From Tahibacter soli (GTDB taxonomy: Bacteria; Pseudomonadota; Gammaproteobacteria; Xanthomonadales; Rhodanobacteraceae): DNA of 64,000 nucleotides. The translations under genes and the position numbers were made by a program. Below, piece by piece: positions 47,542-56,255 of this stretch. Where the stretch lies: positions 310,001 to 374,000 of the forward strand of contig NZ_JAOVZO020000014.1 of NCBI RefSeq assembly GCF_025717065.2, in the 5' to 3' direction. Numbering within the stretch: position 1 is the stretch's first letter; every line of letters starts with the position of its first letter. A model generated the notes under the pieces. That model did not search any database, had not been told where the DNA came from, and worked only from the letters and a program-made list of their open reading frames with translations.

Positions 47542-49781
47542 ACATCGGGTCGCGCCTCGCCCTCGGCTTCGCGGTCACGTTGCTGCTCTGCGCCGGGCTG
47601 CTGCTGCATGCGCTGTTCTCCTGGCGCCACATGCAGACCTCGGAGATGGCGACGACCCAGAACGACATCTCGTCGATAACGATCAGCTACGACCTGCTCG
47701 GGACGAACCTCATCCAGCAGCGGCGCGTCGCCGAAATGCTGCTCGCCAGCGATCGTGCCACCCTCGAATCGATCGCCGACCAGATCAAGGCGACCCGCGA
47801 CGCGAACAACGCGCTGCTCGCCAAGCTGAAGTCGCAGCTCGACACGCCCGAAGACGTCGCCGCGATGGCCAGGCTCGAGAAGACGCGCGAGGCCTGGATC
47901 GGCGAGCGCAACCGCTTCATCGAGAAACTGCTCTCCGGCGCGCAGCAGAACGAAGTGGAATATTTCACCAAGACGCTGCTGCCGCTCGGCCAGACGTACA
48001 ACGACGCGGTGCGCGGGCTGGTCGACCTGCAGGTCGAGGCTTCGCGGAGCACCGCGATCCGGCTCGAGGCGGCGTGGTGGTCCACGATGTACTCCGAGCT
48101 TTCGATTCTCATCGTGTGCCTGCTGCTCGGCGGCGGGTTCGCCTGGTGGATATCGCGCAGCATCACGCGGCCCCTCGGACGCCTCGCGGCCGCCGCCGCC
48201 GCCGTGTCGCGCGGCGACCTCGACCGGCGCATCGACATCGACCGCAAGGACGAAGTCGGCCGGGTGCAGGCGGCGCTCGACGGCATCGCCAGGACCGTGC
48301 GCGCGTTCATCAGCGCGCAGCAGAACGTCGCGCAGCGGCATGCCGAGGGCTTCGTGTCGCAGCGCATCGCGACCGAAGAGTTCGAGGGCGCCTTCCGCCA
48401 GGTGGCGGAGGAGTTCAACGCGCTGGTGCACACGCACGTCGAGGAGAAGTCGCGCATGATCGAGGTGGTCGGACGCTACGCCGTCGGCGACTTCGACGTC
48501 GTGATGGATCGCCTGCCGAACGAGAAGGCGATCGTCACCGAGACGATGGACCGCGCCCAGGCGAACCTGCGCGCGATGAACGAGGAGATCGTCGCGATGG
48601 TCGCCGCCGCGACGCAGGGCGACCTTGAGCGGCGCGGCAACGCCGACCGCTTCGAATACCGCTTCCGCGAGATGATCGGCGGCGTGAACCGCACGCTCGA
48701 CGCGATCGCCGCGCCGATCGGCGAGCTGTCGCGCATGCTCGCGGCGATGGCGGGCGGCGACCTCGACGTGCGCATCGACGCGACCTACCAGGGCGCGTTC
48801 GAGAAACTGCGCAACGACGCCAACGCGACGGTCGCGCAGCTTGCCTCCATCGTCGGCGGCATCAAGCTCGCTTCCGACACCATCGGCACCGCGGCGGGCG
48901 AGATCGCCTCGGGCAACGCCGACCTGTCGAACCGCACCGAACAGCAGGCCGCCTCGCTCGAGGAGACCGCCTCGTCGATGGAGGAACTCACCTCCACCGT
49001 GAAGCAGAACGCCGAAAACGCGCGTCAGGCAAACCAGCTCGTGCTCGGCGCCTCCGACGTGGCGACGCGCGGCGGCGCCGTGGTCGGCGAGGTGGTGGCG
49101 ACGATGCGCGAGATCGACGCGGCGTCGCGCAAGATCGCCGACATCATCGGCGCCATCGACGGCATCGCGTTCCAGACCAACATCCTCGCGCTGAACGCGG
49201 CGGTCGAGGCCGCACGCGCCGGCGAGCAGGGCCGCGGTTTCGCGGTCGTCGCCTCGGAAGTGCGCAGCCTCGCGCAGCGCTCGGCGAACGCCGCCAAGGA
49301 GATCAAGGCGCTGATCGCCGATTCGGTGAACAAGGTGTCGGCCGGCTCCGCGCTCGTCGAGCAGGCCGGCGCGACGATGGGCGAAGTCGTCAACAGCGTG
49401 CGGCGCGTCACCGACATCATGGCCGAGATCTCGGCGGCCTCGCAGGAACAAAGCAGCGGCATCGAGCAGGTCAACCGCACGATCGCGCAGATGGACGAGA
49501 CGACCCAGCAGAACGCCGCGCTGGTCGAGGAAGCCAGCGCCGCCGCGCGCAGCCTCGAACGCCAGGCGCAGAACCTCGCGCAGGCCGTGGCCGCGTTCAA
49601 GCTGGACGCGAAAGCGGCCGGCACGCACGAGCCCGTCCGCGCCGTCGCGGTAGCGGCGTCCGCGACCGTCGCCCCCCTGCCCGCCGCCGCGCGCGGCGGA
49701 CGCCGCGGGGCCTCCGCGGCCGCCCGCAAGGTGGCGAACGGCAGCGCGATGCCGGCCGACCAGCACTGGCAGGAGTTCTGA
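47523..49781 (+). CDS. methyl-accepting chemotaxis protein with several HAMP-like repeats
   Basis: A receptor of 752 residues: TM1 (about 9-30), a helical four-helix-bundle-like periplasmic domain (31-190), TM2 (about 193-214), HAMP ([20 protein letters not shown]), then further HAMP-like units ([35 protein letters not shown]). The signalling tip is [21 protein letters not shown] long Ala-rich tail ends in HWQEF, matching the xWxxF pentapeptide that docks CheR/CheB. It lies between cheW and cheR. The ligand is unknown. Confidence 0.95.
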   Translation: MPRLSLNIGSRLALGFAVTLLLCAGLLLHALFSWRHMQTSEMATTQNDISSITISYDLLGTNLIQQRRVAEMLLASDRATLESIADQIKATRDANNALLAKLKSQLDTPEDVAAMARLEKTREAWIGERNRFIEKLLSGAQQNEVEYFTKTLLPLGQTYNDAVRGLVDLQVEASRSTAIRLEAAWWSTMYSELSILIVCLLLGGGFAWWISRSITRPLGRLAAAAAAVSRGDLDRRIDIDRKDEVGRVQAALDGIARTVRAFISAQQNVAQRHAEGFVSQRIATEEFEGAFRQVAEEFNALVHTHVEEKSRMIEVVGRYAVGDFDVVMDRLPNEKAIVTETMDRAQANLRAMNEEIVAMVAAATQGDLERRGNADRFEYRFREMIGGVNRTLDAIAAPIGELSRMLAAMAGGDLDVRIDATYQGAFEKLRNDANATVAQLASIVGGIKLASDTIGTAAGEIASGNADLSNRTEQQAASLEETASSMEELTSTVKQNAENARQANQLVLGASDVATRGGAVVGEVVATMREIDAASRKIADIIGAIDGIAFQTNILALNAAVEAARAGEQGRGFAVVASEVRSLAQRSANAAKEIKALIADSVNKVSAGSALVEQAGATMGEVVNSVRRVTDIMAEISAASQEQSSGIEQVNRTIAQMDETTQQNAALVEEASAAARSLERQAQNLAQAVAAFKLDAKAAGTHEPVRAVAVAASATVAPLPAAARGGRRGASAAARKVANGSAMPADQHWQEF

Positions 49782-49787
49782 TCCGCC

Positions 49788-50639
49788 ATGGACGCCGTCG
49801 CCGACCGCGAATTCACGTTCACCGACCGCGACTTCCATCGCGTCTGCGGGCTGATCCGCGAGCGCGCCGGAATCGCCCTGTCGCCGGGCAAGCGCGACAT
49901 GGTCTACAGCCGCGTGGTACGCCGCGTGCGCGCACGCGGCTGCGCCTCGTTCACCGACTACCTCGACCGGCTCGCCGCCGGTGACGACGCCGCCGAGTGG
50001 CAGCAGTTCACCAACGCGCTCACCACCAACCTCACGGCATTCTTCCGCGAGGCCCACCATTTCGGCGTGCTCGAGCGCCTGCTGCGCGAACGCCGCGCGC
50101 AGGCGCCGCTGTCGGTGTGGTGCTGCGCGGCGTCGACCGGCGAGGAGCCCTATTCGATCGCCATGACCGCGTGCGAGGCGTTCGATTCGCCGTCGCCGCC
50201 GGTGCGCGTGCTCGCGACCGACATCGACACCAACGTGCTCGCCACCGCCGAGGCCGGCGAGTATCCGATCGAGCGCATCGAGACGATCGGCGAGGCGCGG
50301 CGCAAGCGCTTCTTCCTGCGCGGCACCGGCCCCAACGCCGGGCGCTGCCGCGTCACGCCGGCGCTGCGGCGGCTGGTCGAGTTCGGGTCGGTGAACCTGA
50401 TCGACGACGCCGCGGCGATGCCGGCCGGGCGCTTCGACGCGATCTTCTGCCGCAACGTGATGATCTACTTCGACAAGGAAACGCAGTACGACGTGTTGCG
50501 CCGCCTGCAGTCGCGGCTGGCGCCCGGCGGACTGTTCTTCGCGGGCCACTCGGAAAACCTGCTGCACGCGCACGACCTGTTCCGCCCGTGCGGCGGCACG
50601 GTCTATCGCAGTGCCGCGGACGCCGGAGCGCGCGCGTGA
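49788..50639 (+). CDS. cheR: CheR, MCP methyltransferase
   Basis: CheR methylates receptor glutamates with SAM. The protein of 283 residues has the N-terminal helical domain and the SAM-binding domain: [51 protein letters not shown]. The beta-subdomain that grips the pentapeptide is present. 6 bp after the MCP. Overlaps cheD by 4 bp. Confidence 0.97.
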   Translation: MDAVADREFTFTDRDFHRVCGLIRERAGIALSPGKRDMVYSRVVRRVRARGCASFTDYLDRLAAGDDAAEWQQFTNALTTNLTAFFREAHHFGVLERLLRERRAQAPLSVWCCAASTGEEPYSIAMTACEAFDSPSPPVRVLATDIDTNVLATAEAGEYPIERIETIGEARRKRFFLRGTGPNAGRCRVTPALRRLVEFGSVNLIDDAAAMPAGRFDAIFCRNVMIYFDKETQYDVLRRLQSRLAPGGLFFAGHSENLLHAHDLFRPCGGTVYRSAADAGARA

Positions 50640-51244
50640 AGCCCGCGCCGCACGTCCGAGCGCTCGGCGTCGGCGCGCCCCTGCACTACCACGACGACCG
50701 CTTCGACATCGCCGCGGTGAAGCTGCTGCCGGCCGACTACTACGTGACGCGCGACGACGTCGCGCTCGTCACCGTGCTCGGCTCGTGCGTGTCCGCCTGC
50801 CTGCGCGACGGCACGGCCGGCGTCGGCGGCATGAACCATTTCCTGCTGCCGGACGGCGACTGCGCCGACGCGCCGGCCCGCTACGGCACCAACGCGATGG
50901 AACTCCTCGTCAACGGCTTGCTCGCCGCCGGCGCCAGCCGTCAGCGGCTGGAAGCCAAGGTGTTCGGCGGCGGCAACGTGCTCAAGAGCTTCTCGTCGCA
51001 ACCGGTGGGCACGCGCAACGCGCAGTTCGTCATCGACTACCTCGCGACCGAGGGCATCCCCGTGCTCTCGAGCGACCTGATGGGTCCGCATCCGCGCAAG
51101 ATCTGGTTCTTTCCGTCGAGCGGGCGCGTCGTGGTGCGCCGGCTGCCCTCGACCAGCGACGCACGCGTGCGCTCCGAAGAACAGCGCTATCGGGCACGCA
51201 TCTCCGCCACCCCCGTTTCCGGCAATGTGGAGCTGTTCACATGA
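50636..51244 (+). CDS. cheD: CheD, receptor glutamine deamidase
   Basis: CheD deamidates MCP glutamines. The protein of 202 residues has the catalytic Cys in [12 protein letters not shown] and His in [19 protein letters not shown] is also conserved. GTG start overlapping cheR, end overlapping cheB by 4 bp. CheD is usual in this type of cluster. Confidence 0.97.
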   Translation: MKPAPHVRALGVGAPLHYHDDRFDIAAVKLLPADYYVTRDDVALVTVLGSCVSACLRDGTAGVGGMNHFLLPDGDCADAPARYGTNAMELLVNGLLAAGASRQRLEAKVFGGGNVLKSFSSQPVGTRNAQFVIDYLATEGIPVLSSDLMGPHPRKIWFFPSSGRVVVRRLPSTSDARVRSEEQRYRARISATPVSGNVELFT

Positions 51245-52347
51245 ATACAATCCGCGTGCCTCATGGTCCGCGCAAGCGCGTGCTGGTGGTCGACGATTCG
51301 GCGCTCGTGCGCCAGATGCTGACCGAAGTGCTCGGCCGCGACCCCGGCCTCGTCGTCGTCGGCGCCGCGCCCGACCCGTACGTCGCGCGCGAAATGATCA
51401 AGCGGCTGGAACCCGACGTCGTCACGCTCGACGTGGAGATGCCGCGCATGGACGGGCTCACGTTCCTCGACAACCTGATGCGCCTGCATCCCTTGCCGGT
51501 GGTCATGGTCTCGTCGCTGACCGAGGCCGGCGCGGAGGCCACGCTCGACGCGCTCGAACTCGGCGCCGTCGACTACGTCGCCAAGCCGAAGTCCGCCGTC
51601 GCGCACGGCATCGAAGCCTATGCCGACGAGTTGCGCGCGAAGGTGCGCGCCGCGGCCGGGGCCCGGCCGCAGCGCCGCCGCGCGGCGACGACCGTCCGGC
51701 CGGCCGCCACAGCGCTGGGCTACCGCACCACCGATCGCCTGATCGCCATCGGCGCTTCGGCCGGCGGCACCGAGGCGATACGCGTCGTGCTGCAGAACAT
51801 GCCGGCGGACGCCCCCGCGATCGTCGTGACCCAGCACATCCCGGCGACCTTCAGCCGCGCCTTCGCCGAGCGCATGGACCGGTCGACCGCGATGTCGGTC
51901 TGCGAAGCCGCCGACGGCCAGCAGATCGTGCCCGGCCACTGCTACATCGCGCCGGGCGACCGGCACCTCGTCATCGAGCGCAGCGGCGCGCGCTGGTGCT
52001 GCCGGCTGTCGGACGCGGCGCCGGAACACCATCACCGCCCGAGCGTGGACGTGATGTTCCGTTCCGTCGCGCAGAACGTCGGACGCAACGCGGTGGCGGC
52101 GATCCTCACCGGCATGGGCGAGGACGGCGCGCGCGGACTGCTCCAGCTGTGCGACGCGGGCGTGCCCACGGTGGCCCAGAACGAAGCCACGAGCGTGGTC
52201 TGGGGAATGCCCGGCGCCGCGGTCCGGATGGGCGCCGTGCGCGAGGTGCTGCCGCTCGATCGCATCGCCGGATGGCTGCTGCAGGCCGCCGGCGCCAAGC
52301 CGGCCGATGCGCCCGCGGCCTCAACCCGCGCCGGAATCGGCCGCTAA
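51241..52347 (+). CDS. cheB: CheB, MCP methylesterase
   Basis: CheB demethylates receptors when phosphorylated by CheA. The protein of 368 residues has a receiver with D64 in [12 protein letters not shown], and a C-terminal esterase domain with the catalytic Ser in [10 protein letters not shown], His in [10 protein letters not shown] and Asp in GMGEDGA. Closes the cheRDB trio. Confidence 0.98.
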   Translation: MNTIRVPHGPRKRVLVVDDSALVRQMLTEVLGRDPGLVVVGAAPDPYVAREMIKRLEPDVVTLDVEMPRMDGLTFLDNLMRLHPLPVVMVSSLTEAGAEATLDALELGAVDYVAKPKSAVAHGIEAYADELRAKVRAAAGARPQRRRAATTVRPAATALGYRTTDRLIAIGASAGGTEAIRVVLQNMPADAPAIVVTQHIPATFSRAFAERMDRSTAMSVCEAADGQQIVPGHCYIAPGDRHLVIERSGARWCCRLSDAAPEHHHRPSVDVMFRSVAQNVGRNAVAAILTGMGEDGARGLLQLCDAGVPTVAQNEATSVVWGMPGAAVRMGAVREVLPLDRIAGWLLQAAGAKPADAPAASTRAGIGR

Positions 52348-52395
52348 CTCTTTCAACGACCTCGATACGTCCCCCGAAGGACGACGGAACTCGCC

Positions 52396-53583
52396 ATGCA
52401 TCCCCGCTCCCTGATCCGACTCACGCCCGCGATCGTTCTCACCCTGCTCCACATCGTTGCCGAATTCGCCGCCTGGTCGCCCTCGGTGCGGCAGGCCATC
52501 ACCACGACCGCGCTGCTCGCCTGGCTCGTCTTCGGCGGCTGGCTCGTCGTCTCCATCCGCCGCACCGGCGCGGGAGACGGCTCGATACTGCGCGAACAGA
52601 ACCGGCTGCTCGAAGAACTGCGCTCGTACGTGGCGCAGGAGATCGACGGCTCCCGCCAGGAAGTGGAGCGCGCGCGCGGCCTCGTACAGCAGGCGGTCGG
52701 CCAGCTGTCGGCGAGCTTCGAGGACATGAACCAGAACTCGCGCACGCAGAGCCTCGCCATCTCGCGCCTCGTCGACCAGACGGGCGACGGCGAGCGCAGC
52801 GGCATCGACATGCGCCGCTTCGCGCGCGAGACCGGCCAGCACATCGGCGAACTCACCGAGGTGCTCGCCCAGGTGAGCGAGCAGAGCACCGCGGCAGTCG
52901 GCAACATCGATTCGATGGCGACCCAGCTCGACGAGATCTTCGCGCTGCTCGAAGACGTCAAGTCGATCGCCGACCAGACGAACCTCCTCGCGCTGAACGC
53001 CGCGATCGAGGCGGCTCGTGCCGGCGAAGCCGGCCGCGGCTTCGCGGTGGTGGCCGACGAGGTGCGCAATCTCTCCGAGCGGTCGACGGCCTTCAACGAC
53101 CAGATCCGCAAGCTCGCCGGCAACGCCAAGGAGTCGGTCAGCAAGGTGCGCGGCGCCGTCGTGCAGATGGCCACCCGCGATTCGACGCGCTCGCGCGAGG
53201 CGAAGAACGACGCGACGCGCCTGTCGCAGCACGCCGAATCGATGAACGACGCGCTCGCCGCCGGCGTCGCCGACGTCGCCTCGTGCAGCAAGAAGATGGA
53301 GCGCGCGGTGTCCGATGCCGTGCGGTCGCTGCAGTTCGAGGACATCGCCACGCAGGCGCTCGGCGCCGCCGACGTGCACCTCGCGCGGCTGGTGTCGGTC
53401 AACCACGAGGCGTCGTCGCTGCAGGCCCTGGTCGCGCGCGCGCTGTCGCACGACCGCGGCGCGGTCGACGCGCTCGCCGCCTTCGGCCGCCGCCTGCGCG
53501 AAAACCGGCAGGAGTGGGAGACGCCGCCGCACAAGCCGGTGAGCCAGGTCTGCCTCGACACCGGCAGCGTGCAGCTGTTCTAG
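52396..53583 (+). CDS. short methyl-accepting chemotaxis-like protein without periplasmic sensor
   Basis: The protein of 395 residues has two close TM segments (about 8-26 and 35-52) with almost no periplasmic loop, then a helical stalk and the MCP tip ([34 protein letters not shown]). After the stalk comes [11 protein letters not shown], a motif seen in this MCP subfamily and like the CheZ helix QFxD. There is no HAMP domain. It probably senses membrane or cytoplasmic state. It lies 48 bp after cheB with a GAAGGACGG ribosome region. Confidence 0.92.
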   Translation: MHPRSLIRLTPAIVLTLLHIVAEFAAWSPSVRQAITTTALLAWLVFGGWLVVSIRRTGAGDGSILREQNRLLEELRSYVAQEIDGSRQEVERARGLVQQAVGQLSASFEDMNQNSRTQSLAISRLVDQTGDGERSGIDMRRFARETGQHIGELTEVLAQVSEQSTAAVGNIDSMATQLDEIFALLEDVKSIADQTNLLALNAAIEAARAGEAGRGFAVVADEVRNLSERSTAFNDQIRKLAGNAKESVSKVRGAVVQMATRDSTRSREAKNDATRLSQHAESMNDALAAGVADVASCSKKMERAVSDAVRSLQFEDIATQALGAADVHLARLVSVNHEASSLQALVARALSHDRGAVDALAAFGRRLRENRQEWETPPHKPVSQVCLDTGSVQLF

Positions 53584-53675
53584 CCACCGCCCGCCGCTGG
53601 TGTTCCGCACCGGCACCGCGCCGCTGTAAACTGGTGCCATTGTCGCAAAGCTCTCTTTTTTTACGGACGAGGGGC

Positions 53676-54797
53676 GTGGACAGGGGCGACGACGACATCC
53701 TCACCGGCAGCCGTGCCGAAGACTGGAACCGGCTCAGCCGATTCGCGCTCGGTGCGTTCGGCGCGAGCCTCGCGCTGTGGATGCGCGACTTCGATACCGG
53801 CCGCCTCTACCTTTCCGCGCGCTGCGTCGCCCTGCTCGGCTTCGCGCCGGACGATGCTGCGCCCGGTGCCGAATTTTTCATGCCGCGCGTGCACCCGGAC
53901 GACGTCGCGGCGATTCCCGATGCGCTCGCCCGGCACCTCGTGGACGACGCGCCCTACGACATCGAGCTGCGCCTGCGCCACCGCGACGGAAGCTACCGCT
54001 GGTTCCGCTCGGTCGGAAGCGCGCTGCGCGACGATGCCGGACAGCCCCGTGTGATGGCCGGGCTGCTCACCGACATCGATGCGCTCAAGACCGCGCTCGA
54101 CCGCGTCGAAACGCAACGCGGCGAGCTGGAAGCGACCAACGCACGGCTCACCGAGCTGTCGCAGCGCCTGGTCAACGTGCAGGAGGACGAGCGCCGGCAC
54201 CTCGCGCGCGAGCTGCACGACGAGATCGGGCAGTCGCTGACCGCCGCGATCCTCACGCTCGAGATGAATGCCGACGGGCCGCTCGACCCGGCCGATCGCC
54301 GCGCCGCGGCCGAGGAGATCCGCCGCGCGCTCGGCGATGTCCGTGCGATGACACTGCGGCTGCGCCCGCCGCTGATCGACGAGCTGGGGCTGGAAGCGGC
54401 GCTGCGCTGGTACCTCGACAAGCAGGCCGCGGCGGGAAAGTTCGAGGCGCACCTGTCGGTCGAAGGACTCGGCCGGCGTCCGCCGCCGGTCATCGAACTG
54501 ACCGCGTTCCGGCTCGTGCAGGAAGCCGTGACGAACATCCTGCGTCACGCGCGGGCGCGGCACGTCGACGTGGCGATCAAGGTGACGGCAACCGAGCTGG
54601 CCCTGCGCATCAGCGAGGACGGCGTGGGTTTCGATCCCGTCGCCGCGAGCGAACGCGCGGCGGGCGGCGAGAGCCTGGGCGTTCTGGGCATGCAGGAACG
54701 CGCCGCGCTCGCGGGCGGTCGTTGCGAAATCGTCTCGACGCCGGGAATGGGGAGCGTACTGCTGGCGCGGTTGCCGCTGGCGCCGCGGCAGCAATAG
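53676..54797 (+). CDS. PAS-domain NarX-type sensor histidine kinase
   Basis: A soluble kinase of 373 residues: a PAS domain (about 25-135; RVHPDDVAAI, HRDGSYRWFRSVG), a coiled coil (138-170), HisKA_3 with H181 in LARELHDEIGQSL, and HATPase (FRLVQEAVTNILRHA, LGVLGMQERAAL). HisKA_3 kinases act on NarL-type regulators; two such regulators are in the window, at 18.5 and 55.6 kb. The GTG at 53676 is the only start giving a whole PAS domain, but its ribosome site is poor. It ends 2 bp from a convergent gene. Confidence 0.92.
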   Translation: MDRGDDDILTGSRAEDWNRLSRFALGAFGASLALWMRDFDTGRLYLSARCVALLGFAPDDAAPGAEFFMPRVHPDDVAAIPDALARHLVDDAPYDIELRLRHRDGSYRWFRSVGSALRDDAGQPRVMAGLLTDIDALKTALDRVETQRGELEATNARLTELSQRLVNVQEDERRHLARELHDEIGQSLTAAILTLEMNADGPLDPADRRAAAEEIRRALGDVRAMTLRLRPPLIDELGLEAALRWYLDKQAAAGKFEAHLSVEGLGRRPPPVIELTAFRLVQEAVTNILRHARARHVDVAIKVTATELALRISEDGVGFDPVAASERAAGGESLGVLGMQERAALAGGRCEIVSTPGMGSVLLARLPLAPRQQ

Positions 54798-54799
54798 CT

Positions 54800-55126
54800 T
54801 CAGTAGCCGACCTGTATGACCGGCGTGTCGACGAGCTCGACGGTGCGGGCCATGCGGCGGCGGCGCGCGGCCTCCGGCGACTGCGCCTCGGCGCGCTCCG
54901 CGGCCCGGCGCATTGCCGCCTGCCGCACGCGCTCGTCGGCGGCCGGATCGGGCGGTTCGAGCCCCTGGGCACGCCGCCAGGCGTGCAATATCTCTTCGGA
55001 ATCGGCGCTCAGCGTGATCCGCAAGGTCACGCCCACGCCCTGGGCACGCGGGGGCGAGACGGTCGGCAACAGCAGTGCGGCGCAGAGCAACAAATGGCGG
55101 AAGGTGGATCGGCGACTTGGCAACAT
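54800..55126 (-). CDS. small secreted hypothetical protein
   Basis: The protein of 108 residues opens with a clear signal peptide (RSTFRHLLLCAALLLPTV, then PPRAQG as a cleavage region). The mature part is Arg/Ala/Glu-rich and predicted helical, ending in VELVDTPVIQVGY. It has no recognisable domain. It runs convergent with the kinase gene, with only 2 bp between stop codons, so it is either a real late addition or a chance frame; the signal peptide and codon use favour a gene. Function unknown. Confidence 0.6.
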   Translation of the reverse strand: MLPSRRSTFRHLLLCAALLLPTVSPPRAQGVGVTLRITLSADSEEILHAWRRAQGLEPPDPAADERVRQAAMRRAAERAEAQSPEAARRRRMARTVELVDTPVIQVGY

Positions 55127-55584
55127 GTCCCTTCCTCCAGTTTTCGGCTCCGTATCGAGAGGCGCGCAGCGCGCGTCGCTCGAAACAGATATCGGCAGCG
55201 CGCCCCGCGACTGAAGCCGCCGATGCCGCGGCGAACGAAGCAGATCCGGCGCGCTGTGCGTCCCTCGCGACGCATCGCCCTGCGCGGCCTGCGGCCAGGC
55301 GCGCTGCCGTCGCCCGGCCCGCGGCGCAGTCGGCTTTGTTCGCGCCGATCAGGTAGCCGGCCAACGCCGCCGCGGCGCCCGTGCAGCCGGCCGGGGGCGT
55401 ATTCAGAGGGTCGGCGTTTCGACCCGTTCGCAGGCGGGGCACTGTTTCGGTCGCATCCGCGGGTCGATGGCGACGACTTGGGTTCAACCCCGACGCCCGG
55501 TCGTGCCCATGCGGTACGCCTCCCCGCGTACTAATCCGAATGAACTAGCCCAAAAGCGCCCGCCGCAATGCCAGACTCGCGGTC
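55127..55584. other. 458-bp intergenic gap, no gene recognised
   Basis: No convincing coding frame, RNA gene or repeat family was seen. The left part must hold the promoter of the minus-strand secreted protein. The right part holds an AT-richer stretch (TACTAATCCGAATGAACTAG, 55529-55548) before the regulator at 55585. A minus-strand open frame crosses it but is the extension of a shadow frame. Confidence 0.5.
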
Positions 55585-56223
55585 ATGAGCGCGCCCGCCA
55601 TCCTCGTCGCCGACGACCATCCGATGTTCCGTTCGGCCGTGCTGCATGCGCTGCGCGAGGCGCTGCCGCAGGCCACGGTATTCGAGGCCGCCAGTGCGGC
55701 CACGCTCGATCAGGTGCTCGCGGCGCAACCGCAGATCGAGCTCGTGCTGCTCGATCTGGCGATGCCCGGCGCACGCGGCTTCTCCGCGCTGCTGCACGTG
55801 CGCGGCGAGCGGCCCGAGATTCCCGTCGTCATCATCTCGTCGAACGACCATCCGCGCGTGATTCGCCGCGCGCAGCAATTCGGCGCGGTCGGGTTCATTC
55901 CGAAATCCTCGCCGGCCGACGCGATCGGACAGGCCGTCGCGGCGGTGCTCGACGGCGGCGCCTGGTTTCCGGCACTGACCGCGGAGCGTTCCGAGGAGGA
56001 CGCGCAGCTCGCCGCGCGCCTCGCGCAGCTCACGCCGCAGCAGTTCCGCGTGCTGCTCTGTCTCGCCGACGGCCTGCTCAACAAGCAGATCGCGCACGAA
56101 CTCGGGCTGGCCGAGAACACGGTCAAGGTGCACGTCACCGCGATCCTGAAGAAACTCAACTGCCACAGCCGCACCCAGGCGGCAGTGCTGGTCCGCGCGC
56201 TGGAGCCCGAAGCGATGCCGTGA
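55585..56223 (+). CDS. NarL/LuxR-type response regulator (ErdR/CrbR-like)
   Basis: The protein of 212 residues has a receiver (VADDHPMFR, Asp in LLDLAMPGARG, Lys in FIPKSSPADA) and a LuxR-type HTH (LTPQQFRVLLCLADG, NKQIAHELGLAENTVKVH). The GAVGFIPKSSP segment resembles the ErdR/CrbR regulators that pair with hybrid kinases in acetate or alcohol use. It is convergent with the hybrid kinase at 56.3-58.9 kb, 32 bp apart, and is that kinase's most likely partner. The NarX-type kinase upstream is an alternative. Confidence 0.92.
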   Translation: MSAPAILVADDHPMFRSAVLHALREALPQATVFEAASAATLDQVLAAQPQIELVLLDLAMPGARGFSALLHVRGERPEIPVVIISSNDHPRVIRRAQQFGAVGFIPKSSPADAIGQAVAAVLDGGAWFPALTAERSEEDAQLAARLAQLTPQQFRVLLCLADGLLNKQIAHELGLAENTVKVHVTAILKKLNCHSRTQAAVLVRALEPEAMP

Positions 56224-56255
56224 CGCTTCAGCCGTGACACTTCAGCCCTGACGTT

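Noticed and set aside
52350-52395. A sigma-28-like promoter before the short MCP (TAAC ... CGATAC)
   Set aside because: The spacer is about 12-13 nt instead of 15 and the -10 matches only 5 of 8 positions.
53612-53662. A terminator after the short MCP: GGCACC...GGTGCC followed later by a run of seven T
   Set aside because: The stem is only 6 bp with a 15-nt loop and the T-run lies 17 bp further on, so it is not a usable intrinsic terminator.
55127-55487. A minus-strand coding extension through the 55.1-55.5 kb gap with a GYLIG-like segment
   Set aside because: The frame is a continuation of a shadow frame over the kinase gene, with no start or ribosome site of its own.
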